Notes: generated by a model from the sequence alone, not told the origin. A DNA stretch of 54,220 nucleotides from Paludibacter sp. (GCA_029973975.1 JARKQF010000222.1:1-54220); one strand, 5' to 3'; positions 1 through 9,400 are shown, counted from the first letter of the stretch. Program-made: numbers and translations.

Positions 1-935
1 TTCTGATTGCTTAATACATCAGGGATTGAGTTTTCATATTTTTGTACAATCTCCTTTACTGTCTTGTGCAATGGGATAACCACAAACTCACCCGTTTTTT
101 CTGTTTTCACTTTTAATTGTGTGCCGTTGTTGATAAAATTATCCGGTGAAATCTGATTTAAATCTGAAAATCGTAATCCGGTATAGCAGCCAATTATAAA
201 TAAATCTCTTGCTTTCTCAAGCCTTTTATTTGAACTTAAATCTATTGAATACATCTTTTCAATTTCAGTTAAGTTTAAATATATTTTATCGGTGGTTTCG
301 ACAATTTTTTTAAATTTCTTACTTAGAAATTCGGTATTATTTGTTAATTTTCGTTCTAAAGCTTCATTCATGAATACTTTTACATTCTTCAAATAACCAC
401 CAATAGTGTTATTGGAATATCCTCTTTCTTTCAGATACCGGATGAAATTTTCATAAAAATCTAAATTGATGTCATCAAAAGAAATGTTTTTTCTTATGTG
501 CTCACTATATTCCCGAAGAATCCTGAAAGTTTGTTTGTGGCTTAATATCGTGGCTGGTTTTTTATTTGATTGTTTAATCCATTCATCTATGAAATCAAAT
601 AAATTCAATACATTTGCATTCGTTTTCTTATTTGCAAGTGATGCATTTAGATTTTCTTTTAATAGTTCAGGTGTGGGGTTGATACCGTCATTTATTAACC
701 GCCTGTAGATATTATTTATACAGGTTTCAATATTATTGAGCATTGAATTGAATTCCGGATATTCCGGAAATGCTTTTGTTTCTTTAGCTCTTTGTTTGTC
801 AAAATTCCAATACTTGGGATTAATTTTTTGACCGAATGAGTACTTTAAACGTTGCTTATTGAAGTTGTAGAACAAATAAATTAAAGTATCCTCTTTGCTG
901 TTCGGCTCTTTGAGTATAAATTTTGCTTGTGCCAT
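1..935 (-). CDS. tyrosine-family site-specific integrase (C-terminus outside the window)
   Basis: About 311 codons can be read from an ATG at 933-935 down to the window edge with no stop, so the C-terminal catalytic part is missing only because the window ends. The N-terminus (MAQAKFILKEPNSKEDTLIY) and the FGQKINPKYWN segment look like the arm-DNA-binding domain of Bacteroidetes phage-type integrases. A SAM-like core-binding domain follows. The catalytic domain opens with CYTGLRFSDL, whose Arg (about residue 255) is the first residue of the R-H-R-Y signature, and the beta-hairpin lysine motif TEKTGEFVVIPL comes after it. The gene lies head-on to the 3' end of tRNA-Arg, the usual arrangement for an integrase at the end of an integrated island. 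The remaining H-R-Y residues cannot be checked here. A -7-like TATATTTG lies at 955-962 on the same strand. Confidence 0.92.
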   Translation of the reverse strand, partial: MAQAKFILKEPNSKEDTLIYLFYNFNKQRLKYSFGQKINPKYWNFDKQRAKETKAFPEYPEFNSMLNNIETCINNIYRRLINDGINPTPELLKENLNASLANKKTNANVLNLFDFIDEWIKQSNKKPATILSHKQTFRILREYSEHIRKNISFDDINLDFYENFIRYLKERGYSNNTIGGYLKNVKVFMNEALERKLTNNTEFLSKKFKKIVETTDKIYLNLTEIEKMYSIDLSSNKRLEKARDLFIIGCYTGLRFSDLNQISPDNFINNGTQLKVKTEKTGEFVVIPLHKTVKEIVQKYENSIPDVLSNQ

Positions 936-1113
936 AAATAGTATTTTATTTGCACAAATATAAACATAAAATTTGAACGGGGGACTATAAAGGGGACAGA
1001 ATAATTTGATTTAATGTAATCTATTGAAATTTAGTTTCAGACAAAATGTATTTTATTTCGCTGATATTCAATATAATTAAGTGTCAAATAGAAAAATGAA
1101 GAAAAGTATTAAG
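936..1113. other. probable attachment-site flank between integrase and tRNA-Arg
   Basis: This non-coding stretch separates the integrase start from the tRNA 3' end. By analogy with tRNA-targeting integrases, the element-chromosome junction should lie at or just outside the tRNA 3' end (about 1114-1140), with the element extending leftward out of the window. The matching direct repeat at the far end is not in the window, so the attachment core cannot be delimited. Confidence 0.4.
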
Positions 1114-1185
1114 TAGCCCCGCCGAGAATCGAACTCGAATCTAAAGTTTAGGAAACTTCCGTTCTATCCATTGAACTACAGGGCC
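1114..1185 (-). tRNA. tRNA-Arg (anticodon CCT)
   Basis: Read on the minus strand, the 72-nt sequence folds as a complete cloverleaf. The acceptor arm is GGCCCTG with CGGGGCT (two wobble pairs) followed by discriminator A. The D stem is GTTC/GAAC, the anticodon stem GAAGT/ACTTT encloses the loop TTCCTAA, and the T arm is TCGAG-TTCGATT-CTCGG. Loop positions 34-36 are CCT, which reads the AGG arginine codon. CCA is not encoded. The gene is intact although an integrase lies immediately beyond its 3' end, as expected when an integrating element restores the tRNA end on insertion. Confidence 0.95.
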
Positions 1186-1203
1186 AACTTTAAAAAAGTG
1201 ATG

Positions 1204-1234
1204 CAAAAGTACAATAATTATGGCAAAATCCAAA
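1204..1234 (-). promoter_or_regulatory. Bacteroidetes-type promoter for tRNA-Arg
   Basis: On the minus strand TTTG (1231-1234) is separated by exactly 19 nt from TACTTTTG (1204-1211), matching the TTTG-N19-TAnnTTTG consensus of the primary sigma factor of this phylum. The -7 box ends 18 nt before the tRNA 5' end. The -33 box lies within the first codons of the divergent RNase H gene, so the two genes share this DNA. Confidence 0.8.
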
Positions 1235-1858
1235 AATAAATTTTTCGTGGTATGGGATGGCAAGGAACCCGGTATATACAAATCCTGGGAAGAGTGCAAG
1301 CAACAAACACACGGGTACGCAGGCGCTAAATACAAAGGTTTCGAAACCGAAGCTGAAGCAAAAGAAGCCATGGTATCTCCCTGTTGGAATTATATCGGTA
1401 AAAATACCAAAACAAAAAAGCCGAACAAACAACTTATCGTGAAATATGGTATGCCAATAATAGAAAGCTTATCTGTAGATGCTGCTTGTAGCGGGAATCC
1501 GGGCTTGATGGAATATCAGGGAGTTTACACCAAAACCGGAGAAGTCGTGTTTAAACAGGGTCCGTTTAAGGAGGGCACAAATAATATTGGGGAGTTTCTG
1601 GCTCTTGTACATGGTTTAGCCCTTTTAAAACAAAAAAATCTGTCAATACCCGTTTATACCGATAGCAAAACAGCTCAGGCCTGGGTTAAAAAAAAGAAAG
1701 CCAAGACAGAGGTACAAAGAACTCCACAGAATGAAATCCTTTTTGAACTCATTGCCCGGGCTGAGAAATGGTTGGCTGAAAATGAATATGCAACTGAAAT
1801 ATTAAAATGGCATACCGAAGCATGGGGCGAGATCCCCGCAGATTTCGGAAGAAAATAA
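1220..1858 (+). CDS. rnhA: ribonuclease HI with N-terminal hybrid-binding (viroplasmin-like) domain
   Basis: Cleaves the RNA strand of RNA-DNA hybrids, including R-loops and primer remnants. Residues 1-55 (KFFVVWDGKEPGIYKSWEEC and a GAKYKGFETEAEA segment) form the small caulimovirus-viroplasmin / RNase H1 hybrid-binding domain. The catalytic RNase H fold covers about residues 80-212 with the acidic residues in place: D in SVDAACSGNPG, E in NIGEFLALVHGL, D in YTDSKTAQAWV and a C-terminal D in IPADFGRK. The 212-aa length fits this two-domain bacterial type. The start codon follows from the N-terminal domain beginning immediately after MAKSKN. It is divergent from tRNA-Arg and overlaps the -33 box of that gene's promoter. 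Confidence 0.93.
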   Translation: MAKSKNKFFVVWDGKEPGIYKSWEECKQQTHGYAGAKYKGFETEAEAKEAMVSPCWNYIGKNTKTKKPNKQLIVKYGMPIIESLSVDAACSGNPGLMEYQGVYTKTGEVVFKQGPFKEGTNNIGEFLALVHGLALLKQKNLSIPVYTDSKTAQAWVKKKKAKTEVQRTPQNEILFELIARAEKWLAENEYATEILKWHTEAWGEIPADFGRK

Positions 1859-1932
1859 AGCCCATTTACTACAAATATAAATTTTCTCCGATTAATATTG
1901 AATCACATTAGAAAACACAGTTAATGATTTGT

Positions 1933-3426
1933 TTATCTGATAAACTTTTTAATGAACGGAATTTTGTTCAATGGTAGATCGTGTTTAAACAGATAGGACA
2001 TAAAAATCACGAGCAGCATCGTCTTTATTAAGAAATTCAAAACCGGGAATGGTGTGTTGATGAACAGACTTATGATGTACAGCCCGATCGCCAATGCTGT
2101 ATAGATTGCAATGGATTTCAGATTATAATTGATCGGCATGTGTTTCTGACCATAAAAGTAGGAAAGCAACATCATCACAAAATAACAGGCAAAAGCCGCC
2201 CAGGCAGAAGCCATGTAACTGAATACCGGAACAAAAATTATATTGATGGCAATGGTTATTACCGCTCCGATGATAGAAAACCACGCACCATACATTGTTT
2301 TATCCGTCAGTTTATACCACAACGATAAATTAAAGAAAACACCCTGGAAGATATAAGAGAACAGTACGATTGGAATTACTTTCAGTCCTGCCCAATAATT
2401 TCTGTGAATGATGAATTTGAATATATCCAGATAAAACACCATTCCCAGAAATATCAATAAGGAAAAAATAATAAAAAACTTCATGGCATCTGCATAAGCT
2501 TCTTTGCTGTTTTTGTCTTTATGTTGAGCAAATATGAATGGCTCGTAAGCATAGCGAAATGCCTGGGTAAACATCATCATAACCATTGAGATTTTAAAGC
2601 AGGCAGAATAAATTCCCAGTTCGGACTTTGCCAACTCAGGATCTTCGATTAAAAAGGGAAAAATGATTTTATCGAGAGTTTGATTCATAATTCCGGCAAT
2701 ACCTAATACTAGTAATGGCAGCGAATAACGCAGGATTTGTTTCAATAAATGAAAATCAAATTTGAATTCAGCCTTAAATACATCAGGCAATAGGGCAATC
2801 GTTACAACTACCGTTTGAATTACATTGGCAATAAAGACATAGCCTACACCATAATGTGGATCATAGAACCAGTCGATTAAATCTGGATTTTTTTCCATCA
2901 GCCATGGGCAAACAACCAAAAAGAATATATTAAAAGCGATATTCGTAAAAATCATCAGCAGTTTCAATGCAGCAAATTTAATCGGACGAGACTTATAACG
3001 CAGATAAGCAAAAGGGATAGACCCAAAAGCATCCATCGCAACGACAACACCAAGCATAGCGATGTACTCCGGGTTGGAAGAATAACCCAGTAAATCAGCA
3101 ACAGGCTGTGCAAAAACAACACACAATACTGCAAAGATGAGAGAAGTAAACCCGACAGAAATAATTGTATTCCCATAAACTCTGGATGCAATTTCAGCAT
3201 GTTTATTAGCGAAACGGAAGAAGCCGGTTTCCATGCCATAAGTCAGAATAACGAGCAGCAAGGCAGTCCAGGCATATAAATTTGCTACCACCCCATAATC
3301 GGCTGAACCTGTCAGTACGTAGGTGTAAAGAGGCACTAACAACCAGTTTAGGAATTTTCCCAGGATACTGCTGATTCCATATATAGCGGTTTCCTTCGCT
3401 AAATTTTGCATTTTTCGTTCTGCCAT
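1933..3426 (-). CDS. oligosaccharide flippase / polysaccharide biosynthesis membrane protein
   Basis: A 497-aa protein with roughly a dozen or more hydrophobic segments along its length, of the Wzx/MOP-exporter type. It would flip lipid-linked oligosaccharide across the inner membrane during surface polysaccharide assembly. The N-terminus (LAKETAIYGISSILGKFLNW, then YGVVANLYAW and YGMETGFFRFANKH) is typical of the Bacteroidetes branch of this family, and the C-terminal half carries the polysaccharide-synthesis C domain. No glycosyltransferases flank it, so its sugar substrate cannot be inferred. It is the last gene of a co-directional run with the DUF2007 gene (17-nt gap) and the TerB-DnaJ gene. 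Confidence 0.85.
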   Translation of the reverse strand: MAERKMQNLAKETAIYGISSILGKFLNWLLVPLYTYVLTGSADYGVVANLYAWTALLLVILTYGMETGFFRFANKHAEIASRVYGNTIISVGFTSLIFAVLCVVFAQPVADLLGYSSNPEYIAMLGVVVAMDAFGSIPFAYLRYKSRPIKFAALKLLMIFTNIAFNIFFLVVCPWLMEKNPDLIDWFYDPHYGVGYVFIANVIQTVVVTIALLPDVFKAEFKFDFHLLKQILRYSLPLLVLGIAGIMNQTLDKIIFPFLIEDPELAKSELGIYSACFKISMVMMMFTQAFRYAYEPFIFAQHKDKNSKEAYADAMKFFIIFSLLIFLGMVFYLDIFKFIIHRNYWAGLKVIPIVLFSYIFQGVFFNLSLWYKLTDKTMYGAWFSIIGAVITIAINIIFVPVFSYMASAWAAFACYFVMMLLSYFYGQKHMPINYNLKSIAIYTALAIGLYIISLFINTPFPVLNFLIKTMLLVIFMSYLFKHDLPLNKIPFIKKFIR

Positions 3427-3443
3427 ATTACGACAAGTTTACT

Positions 3444-3728
3444 TTACTTTCTGAATTTAGCAAGTATTTTCTCAATGAATTTATATTCTGGTGACGGCTC
3501 GAGATCTTTGTCTGTAAGATACCCTCCATCCTTAAGAAGTGTAATCGCTGTTTCAAGGTTTTCTTCCTCTACCTGAAGTTTTACTCCTCCGGCTACATTT
3601 GGAACATAAGCTCTGTTAATAAATTCATCTTTGATATAACACTTAACACCTAAAGATTCTAAATAAGATCTCACCATCTCAGAATCTATCGAATTACCGA
3701 AAGTCCTGATTGTAATTAACTTACTCAT
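3444..3728 (-). CDS. DUF2007 small protein
   Basis: A 94-aa soluble protein. The segment from LITIRTFGNSIDSEMVRSYL through GVKCYIKDEFINRAYVPNVAGGVKLQVEEENLETAITLL matches the pattern of DUF2007 proteins, a ferredoxin-like fold suggested to act in signal transduction. Such proteins typically show an N-terminal strand, a helix that 'selects' a subunit or surface, and the VKLQVxxxxxxxA segment seen here. It sits 11 nt from the TerB-DnaJ gene and 17 nt from the flippase gene, so the three are probably co-transcribed. No catalytic residues are apparent and its function is unknown. Confidence 0.75.
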   Translation of the reverse strand: MSKLITIRTFGNSIDSEMVRSYLESLGVKCYIKDEFINRAYVPNVAGGVKLQVEEENLETAITLLKDGGYLTDKDLEPSPEYKFIEKILAKFRK

Positions 3729-3739
3729 AACTAATCCGT

Positions 3740-4471
3740 TTACGTGAAATTTCGTTGCTTCTTCAAATACTCATACGCTTCATTTACAGCCCTGAATTTC
3801 TCAGTAGCCGATTTTTTAATATCGTCACCCAGATTAGCGACTTTATCAGGATGGTATTTCATGGCCATTCTGCGATACGCCTTCTTAATATCTTCGTTAC
3901 TAGCTGATGTTTCAATTTCCAATGCCTTATAAGCCCAGTTTTCATCTACATGTTTAACGTAAGGTGCTTTAAGTGATTCAAATTCTACATTACTGATACC
4001 GAAGATTCCGGAAATACGCCGGATAATACTTAATTCAGGGACATTAACAGCTCCATCGGCATAGGCAACATCAAACAACAAACGAACAAGCTGTAACTTA
4101 GCTGAGTAATTCATATACATGTTGATTTGCTGAGCAACTTCCACTTCGTTGATGGGTTGATCTAACAACTTTTTCAAGATCTGAAGTGCTTCCAGAGCTC
4201 CTTCTTCTCCAAAATTGGCGACCAAAAACCTTTTTACTACATCCAGTTCTGCTTTTTGGACCCTGCCGTCTGCTTTCATAACACAGGCAATCATCACCAG
4301 CAAACTGGCTTTGAAATCTCGTTCAGTTGTACGCCTGGTATGGGTTTGGGCTCTCCCGGCTTCCGTACTTTCACCAAACAACGAACCAAGTGCAAAACCA
4401 ATAATAGCACCGATCGGCCCGCCAAAGGCCCAACCCAACCCACCACCTATCCATTTTGCAAAGTTCCCCAT
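3740..4471 (-). CDS. TerB-like / DnaJ-domain co-chaperone (DjlA-like)
   Basis: A 243-aa protein in three parts. Residues 1-35 ([20 protein letters not shown]) form a glycine-zipper hydrophobic segment likely to insert into the membrane. About residues 50-165 form a helical TerB-like domain ([38 protein letters not shown]). The C-terminal J domain has the Hsp70-stimulating HPD motif (KYHPDK, near residue 206) and helix IV ([15 protein letters not shown]). This order is that of DjlA, an inner-membrane-anchored co-chaperone of DnaK. It leads the run with the DUF2007 gene and the flippase. The membrane anchor is inferred from hydrophobicity only. Confidence 0.85.
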   Translation of the reverse strand: MGNFAKWIGGGLGWAFGGPIGAIIGFALGSLFGESTEAGRAQTHTRRTTERDFKASLLVMIACVMKADGRVQKAELDVVKRFLVANFGEEGALEALQILKKLLDQPINEVEVAQQINMYMNYSAKLQLVRLLFDVAYADGAVNVPELSIIRRISGIFGISNVEFESLKAPYVKHVDENWAYKALEIETSASNEDIKKAYRRMAMKYHPDKVANLGDDIKKSATEKFRAVNEAYEYLKKQRNFT

Positions 4472-4504
4472 AAAAACTATCCATTTTAAAATAATATCAT
4501 AAAT

Positions 4505-4562
4505 TAAAAACGCTTTTTCTTATTATCTGCTTTCTGCTTTTCGTTCTTCGCTTTTCGCTATT
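4505..4562. repeat. degenerate pyrimidine-rich short repeat
   Basis: Between the asparaginase stop and the TerB-DnaJ start the plus strand carries an imperfect run of units such as CTGCTTT, TTTCGTT, CTTCGCTTTTCGCT, almost wholly T and C apart from scattered G. It looks like slippage-derived low-complexity DNA. It lies upstream of the minus-strand TerB-DnaJ gene and just after the end of ansA on that strand, where it would be transcribed as a purine-rich leader. Confidence 0.5.
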
Positions 4563-4564
4563 AG

Positions 4565-5602
4565 CTAATTTATCGTCATTTCCCCACTTATACTAACTCC
4601 CAGCCATTTTTTCACTTCTTCAACTGACCTGTACTCTCCTAATAAATACATCAGTTTGGTGACCAGCGCTTCAGTTGTACAATCGTAGGCGCTGATAACA
4701 CCTGCATTCAACAGATTCAGACTTGTTTCATAGCGTCCCATTTCAACAGTCCCTGTACTGCATTGCGATTTATTCACGATGACAATGCCTTGTTCGATGG
4801 CGGTTTTAAATGCTTCGTAAAGCCAAATTCTTCTAGGAGCATTTCCGGCTCCGAAACTTTCCAGAACTACTGCCTTTAATCCGGGAGTTCCTAAAATAGA
4901 ACGTACAACATTCTCAGAAATACCCGGAAAAAGTTTTAGTACCACGATATTCGGATCGGTGTTGAGTCGTAATCGCAACCGGGCATTTGGTTCCGGATAA
5001 TGAATATAATTCCTGAAGTACTTAATATGTACTCCCGCTTTCGCTAAAGGCGGATAATTATATGAATGAAAAGCGTTGAAATGCTCTGCATTCTTTTTGG
5101 TTGTGCGGTTGCCACGAAAGAGTGTGTCTTCAAAAAAGATACAAACTTCAGGAACAATTGCTTGTCCGTGTTCCTTTGCTGCAGCAATCTCAATGGCTGT
5201 CAGCAAATTCTCCTTGGCATCCGAACGCATCATGCCGATAGGAAGCTGCGCTCCGGTGAAGATAACCGGCTTAGACAGGTTTTCGAGCATGAAACTTAGT
5301 GCAGATGCTGAATATGCCATTGTATCAGTACCATGCAAAACAACAAAACCATCGAAGTCAGCATAATTTTCTTCAATACAAAGAGCTATTTTCTCCCAGG
5401 TAACGGGATGCACATCAGAAGAATCGATAAGAGGGAGAAACGGAATGCTTTTAATGTTAATCCCGGTTTGTTTCAATTCCGGCATCAACTCCTGAAGTCG
5501 CTCGAAATCAATGGGTCGCAATGCTCCGGTTGCCGGATTCTCCGACATAGAGATGGTTCCTCCGGTAAAAATCAATAGAACAGCGCTTTGTTTTTCCACC
5601 AT
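4565..5602 (-). CDS. ansA: type I (cytoplasmic) L-asparaginase
   Basis: Hydrolyses L-asparagine to aspartate and ammonia. At 345 aa it has the normal length for the AnsA branch and no signal peptide, fitting the low-affinity cytoplasmic enzyme. The first catalytic threonine lies in LIFTGGTISM near the N-terminus. The second catalytic motif is FVVLHGTDTMAYSASALSFM, containing the T-D pair and followed by the AQLPIGMMRSDAKENL segment typical of the family. The start MVEKQSAVLLIFTGG places the nucleophile motif at the expected distance. It is a single gene divergent from aroK, with a -7-like box at 5624-5631. Confidence 0.93.
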   Translation of the reverse strand: MVEKQSAVLLIFTGGTISMSENPATGALRPIDFERLQELMPELKQTGINIKSIPFLPLIDSSDVHPVTWEKIALCIEENYADFDGFVVLHGTDTMAYSASALSFMLENLSKPVIFTGAQLPIGMMRSDAKENLLTAIEIAAAKEHGQAIVPEVCIFFEDTLFRGNRTTKKNAEHFNAFHSYNYPPLAKAGVHIKYFRNYIHYPEPNARLRLRLNTDPNIVVLKLFPGISENVVRSILGTPGLKAVVLESFGAGNAPRRIWLYEAFKTAIEQGIVIVNKSQCSTGTVEMGRYETSLNLLNAGVISAYDCTTEALVTKLMYLLGEYRSVEEVKKWLGVSISGEMTIN

Positions 5603-5623
5603 ACTTTTATTTGATTGACACGC

Positions 5624-5631
5624 AAAGATAA
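5624..5631 (-). promoter_or_regulatory. -7 box for ansA
   Basis: TATCTTTG read on the minus strand, 21 nt before the ansA start, matches the TAnnTTTG -7 consensus. No TTTG is found at the ideal 19-nt distance, so only the -7 half is supported. Confidence 0.45.
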
Positions 5632-5723
5632 TTGAAAATTATAAGCCGCCCACCGATTGGCAACAGAAATCAAATTTTTTAGCTAATTTGACCTTTTTTT
5701 ATCCTGAAATCAATTTGTTATGG

Positions 5724-5731
5724 TATTTTTG
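5724..5731 (+). promoter_or_regulatory. -7 box for aroK
   Basis: TATTTTTG fits TAnnTTTG and lies 20 nt before the aroK ATG. The -33 half is not convincing. Confidence 0.4.
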
Positions 5732-5751
5732 CACACAATAAACATACAATC

Positions 5752-6249
5752 ATGCAACGAATTTTTCTGGTAGGATTTATGGGTTCAGGCAAAACAGCCA
5801 TGGGCAAACTGCTCGCCAGGCGGCACGGACTCTCCTTTATTGATTTAGATAGTTATATTGAGAGTAAATTCAGAAAGACTATCGCCCAAATTTTTACAGA
5901 AGCTGGTGAAACCGGGTTTCGTAAAATAGAAAAAAACTGTTTGCATGAAGTCGCCGAATTTGAAGATGTGGTCATTGCTACAGGTGGGGGCGCTCCCTGT
6001 TTTTATGATAACATGGACTTTATGAACCAATGTGGCGAAACCATTTATATCCGTCTTACACCAGGACATCTGGCAGAGCGGCTTTCTTCTTCGAGAGCTG
6101 GTGTACGCCCCTTGTTAAAAGACAAAACAGGCGATGAATTAGAGCAGTATATCACAGAAACCCTACAAAAAAGAGAACCGTATTATCTGCGGGCAAATCG
6201 CATTATTGAAGGTACTGATGAACAGATTGAGAGACAAATTACAAATTAA
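5752..6249 (+). CDS. aroK: shikimate kinase
   Basis: Phosphorylates shikimate to shikimate 3-phosphate with ATP in the aromatic amino-acid (chorismate) pathway. The P-loop is GFMGSGKT at residues 8-15. The shikimate-binding motif FIDLDSYIE (DxD-like) follows, then GETGFRKIE with the substrate-binding Arg. The second binding loop is ATGGGAPC (Gly-Gly-Gly), and the lid region holds SSSRAGVRPLL. At 165 aa it is slightly short but complete. No other aro genes are adjacent. It is followed by a 232-bp gap that contains copy A of the 112-bp element upstream of dnaE. Confidence 0.95.
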   Translation: MQRIFLVGFMGSGKTAMGKLLARRHGLSFIDLDSYIESKFRKTIAQIFTEAGETGFRKIEKNCLHEVAEFEDVVIATGGGAPCFYDNMDFMNQCGETIYIRLTPGHLAERLSSSRAGVRPLLKDKTGDELEQYITETLQKREPYYLRANRIIEGTDEQIERQITN

Positions 6250-6375
6250 ACTTATCTCCGATTGTTGAAAACTTTCACATCCGACTACCCCGTTTTCAAT
6301 CAAAAGTCCTTATCTTTAACAGTCAAATTTTACTTTTTTCACTGTTTTTTTAATCTCTATTAATCCACATGTTTA

Positions 6376-6487
6376 TATGAAACGAACATGAACTAATTTA
6401 ATCGATTATTTCACCTGAGTGAATGGTTAAATTAGTTCATCGAGAGTTCCATGCGACAACTAAAAAATAAAATTTAAACGTATGAAA
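6376..6487 (+). repeat. 112-bp structured leader element, copy A (before dnaE)
   Basis: Nearly identical to 41022-41133: 8 differences, no gaps, over about 111 aligned positions. It begins ATGAAACGAACATG and ends with the first two codons of dnaE. A 17-bp stem forms between 6388-6404 and 6424-6440. A 5-nt bulge (6405-6409) and a 5-bp inner hairpin TTCAC-CTGA-GTGAA (6410-6423) sit at the top. Two stem pairs here are G-U type (6404/6424 and 6402/6426), and both are A-U in copy B. The 41 nt between the stem and the start codon are also conserved. No TAnnTTTG promoter box occurs inside, so a transcribed leader is more likely than a promoter module. Confidence 0.85.
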
Positions 6488-9400
6488 TCATTTGTTCATC
6501 TTCACGTGCATTCCTATTATTCAATCTTGGATGGTATGTCGTCTATTCCCGGATTGGTAGAACGGGCAACTGCAAGCGGAATGAATGCTATCGCACTTAC
6601 CGATCACGGTAACATGTTCGGTATCAAAGAATTTTATAACTACGTAAAAAAGAAAAACAGCAAGGTTTACAGCGAAATTAATCAGCTTAAAAAAGACTTG
6701 AAGAATGATGAACTTACTGATGAACAAAGGCTGACCTTATCAACTCAATTAGCTGGTGCTGAAAAAAAGCTTTTTAAACCGATTCTGGGTTGTGAGGCTT
6801 ATGTAGCACGCCGTAGCCGCTTATCGAAGGATAAAGATAACGTAGAAGACCGCAGTGGATATCACTTGGTTCTGTTGGCTAAGAATAAAAAAGGATATCA
6901 AAACCTTTGTAAATTGGTTTCGCTGGGATGGATGGAAGGTTTTTATTACCGCCCCCGTATTGATCATGAAATTCTCGAAAAATACAGTGAGGGTATTATC
7001 GCATCTTCCGCCTGTCTGGGAGGTGAGATTCACAAAAAGGTAGAAAAAGGCGATCTTGCTGCAGCAGAGGACTCTGTACTCTGGTATAAAAAAGTTTTCG
7101 GAGATGATTTTTATATTGAATTGCAACTGCATCAAACAGATAAACCCAATGCCGATACCACGGTTTACGAGAAACAAAAACGTCAGAATGCAGATCTGAT
7201 ATATCTGGCGCGAAAAACCAACACAAAAATTCTCGCGACTAACGATGTGCATTTTATAGACGAAGATCATGGTGAAGGACATGAGCGACTCATTTGCCTG
7301 AGCACGGGAAAAGATTTGGATGATCCTACCAGGATGCGCTATACAAAACAGGAGTATCTCAAAACACCTGAACAGATGTGGGAGATCTTCGGCGATATCC
7401 CTGAAGCACTTGAAAACTCGGTTGAAATCGCTAATAAAGTAGAGTTTTATGATATAGACTCTCCTCCGATGATGCCGGTATTCCCGATTCCGGAAGATTT
7501 TGCTACAGAGGATGCATACAGACAACAATTCAACGAGCAAATACTTCGTGAAGAATTCGGCAACGGTTTCGATAGATTGGGAGGTTATGAAAAGGTCATC
7601 CGTGTGAAATTGGAAGCAGATTATCTACGAAAACTGACCATGGAAGGCGCCGTGAAGCGTTATGGCGAAAATCTAAGTGACGAAACTGCCGAGCGGATCG
7701 ATTTTGAATTGAATGTAATGAAAACCATGGGTTTTCCCGGTTACTTCCTGATTGTACAGGATTTTATCAACGCTGCACGTGGAATGGGCGTGGCTGTCGG
7801 CCCCGGAAGGGGTTCTGCTGCCGGCTCGGTGGTTGCTTATTGCCTGCGCATTACGGACATCGACCCGCTGAAATATGATTTGCTGTTCGAGCGTTTTCTA
7901 AATCCAGATCGAATCTCCATGCCCGATATTGATATCGACTTTGATGATGACGGTCGCGGTCAGGTTCTACGTTGGGTAAAGGAAAAATACGGCAAAGAAC
8001 GGGTGGCTCACATCATCACCTATGGAACGATGGCCACAAAATCATCCATCAAGGATGTAGCCCGCGTACAAAAATTACCCTTGGCAGAAGCAGAACGACT
8101 TACAAAACTGATTCCGGATAAACTGCCGGATGATGCAAGCGGAAAAGCCATGAAAATCAATATATCGAATTGCGTGAAATTTGTTCCGGAACTGCAAATG
8201 GCTCGCAACTCGTACGATCAGAACATGTCGGATACCCTGAAATATGCAGAAATGCTTGAAGGTACAGTGAGACAAACGGGTGTACACGCCTGCGGTGTTA
8301 TCATCGGAGCAGACGAACTGAACAAATTAGTGCCGCTGAGCACGGCTGTCGACAAGGAGACAAACGAGGAAATGCTGGTTACCCAGTATGAAGGCTCTGT
8401 AATCGAGGAAATCGGACTGATAAAAATGGACTTTCTCGGGCTGAAAACCCTTTCTATTATCAAGGAAGCCCTTTCCAACATCAAAAAAACACATGGAATA
8501 GAGGTCGATATCGATGCGATTCCTATTGATGATCAAAAAACATACGAACTCTTCAGTAAAGGTTTAACGGTCGGTACTTTCCAGTTTGAGTCGCATGGCA
8601 TGCAGAAGTATTTGAAAGAGCTGCAACCAACTCAGTTTGAGGATCTCATCGCGATGAATGCATTGTATCGTCCCGGTCCTATGCAGTACATTCCTCAGTT
8701 TGTAAACCGTAAACACGGGCGCGAAAAAATCGAATACCATTTTCCGGAAATGGAACACAGGTTGAAAGACACCTATGGTATCACGGTATATCAGGAACAA
8801 GTCATGTTACTGAGCCGCGACCTGGCTGGCTTTACCCGCGGTCAATCTGATGAATTACGCAAAGCAATGGGCAAGAAACTCATCGATAAAATGGCAGCCC
8901 TGAAAGTAAAATTCATGGAAGGTTGCAAGAAAAATGGTTTCGGTCCGGATGAGAAATTAGAGCAAATATGGGCTGACTGGGCTGAATTTGCCAAATATGC
9001 ATTCAATAAATCTCACGCAACTTGTTATTCGTGGATTGCCTATCAGACTGCCTACCTGAAAGCGCATTATCCGGCTGAATTTATGGCAGCCAACTTAACA
9101 CGAAACAAGGATGATATCGGTGAAGTCGGCAAATTCATGGACGAATGCCGGAATCTAGGCATGAATGTGCTTGGACCGGATGTTAACGAAAGTGATCTGA
9201 CTTTTACGGTAAACAAAGATGGGAATATCCGTTTTGGCCTGGGAGGTATCAAGGGTGTTGGCGAAGGAGCTGTAGAAGCCATCGTAGAAGAGCGAAACAA
9301 AAACGGAAAATTCAAGGGTGTTTTCGATTTCATCGAGAGAGTTAATCTGGCTGCATGTAATAAAAAAACAATTGAGAGTCTTGTGTTAGCAGGCGCTTTC

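Noticed and set aside
6376..6487. Reading the 112-bp repeat as an invertible promoter or CRISPR-like unit
   Set aside because: The inverted arms are only 19 nt apart, no TAnnTTTG box lies inside, and there are two distant single copies instead of an array.
6821..7540. 239-codon open frame on the minus strand inside dnaE
   Set aside because: Its translation has no recognisable features and it lies wholly within the well-supported polymerase PHP region; it is a shadow of dnaE codon usage.
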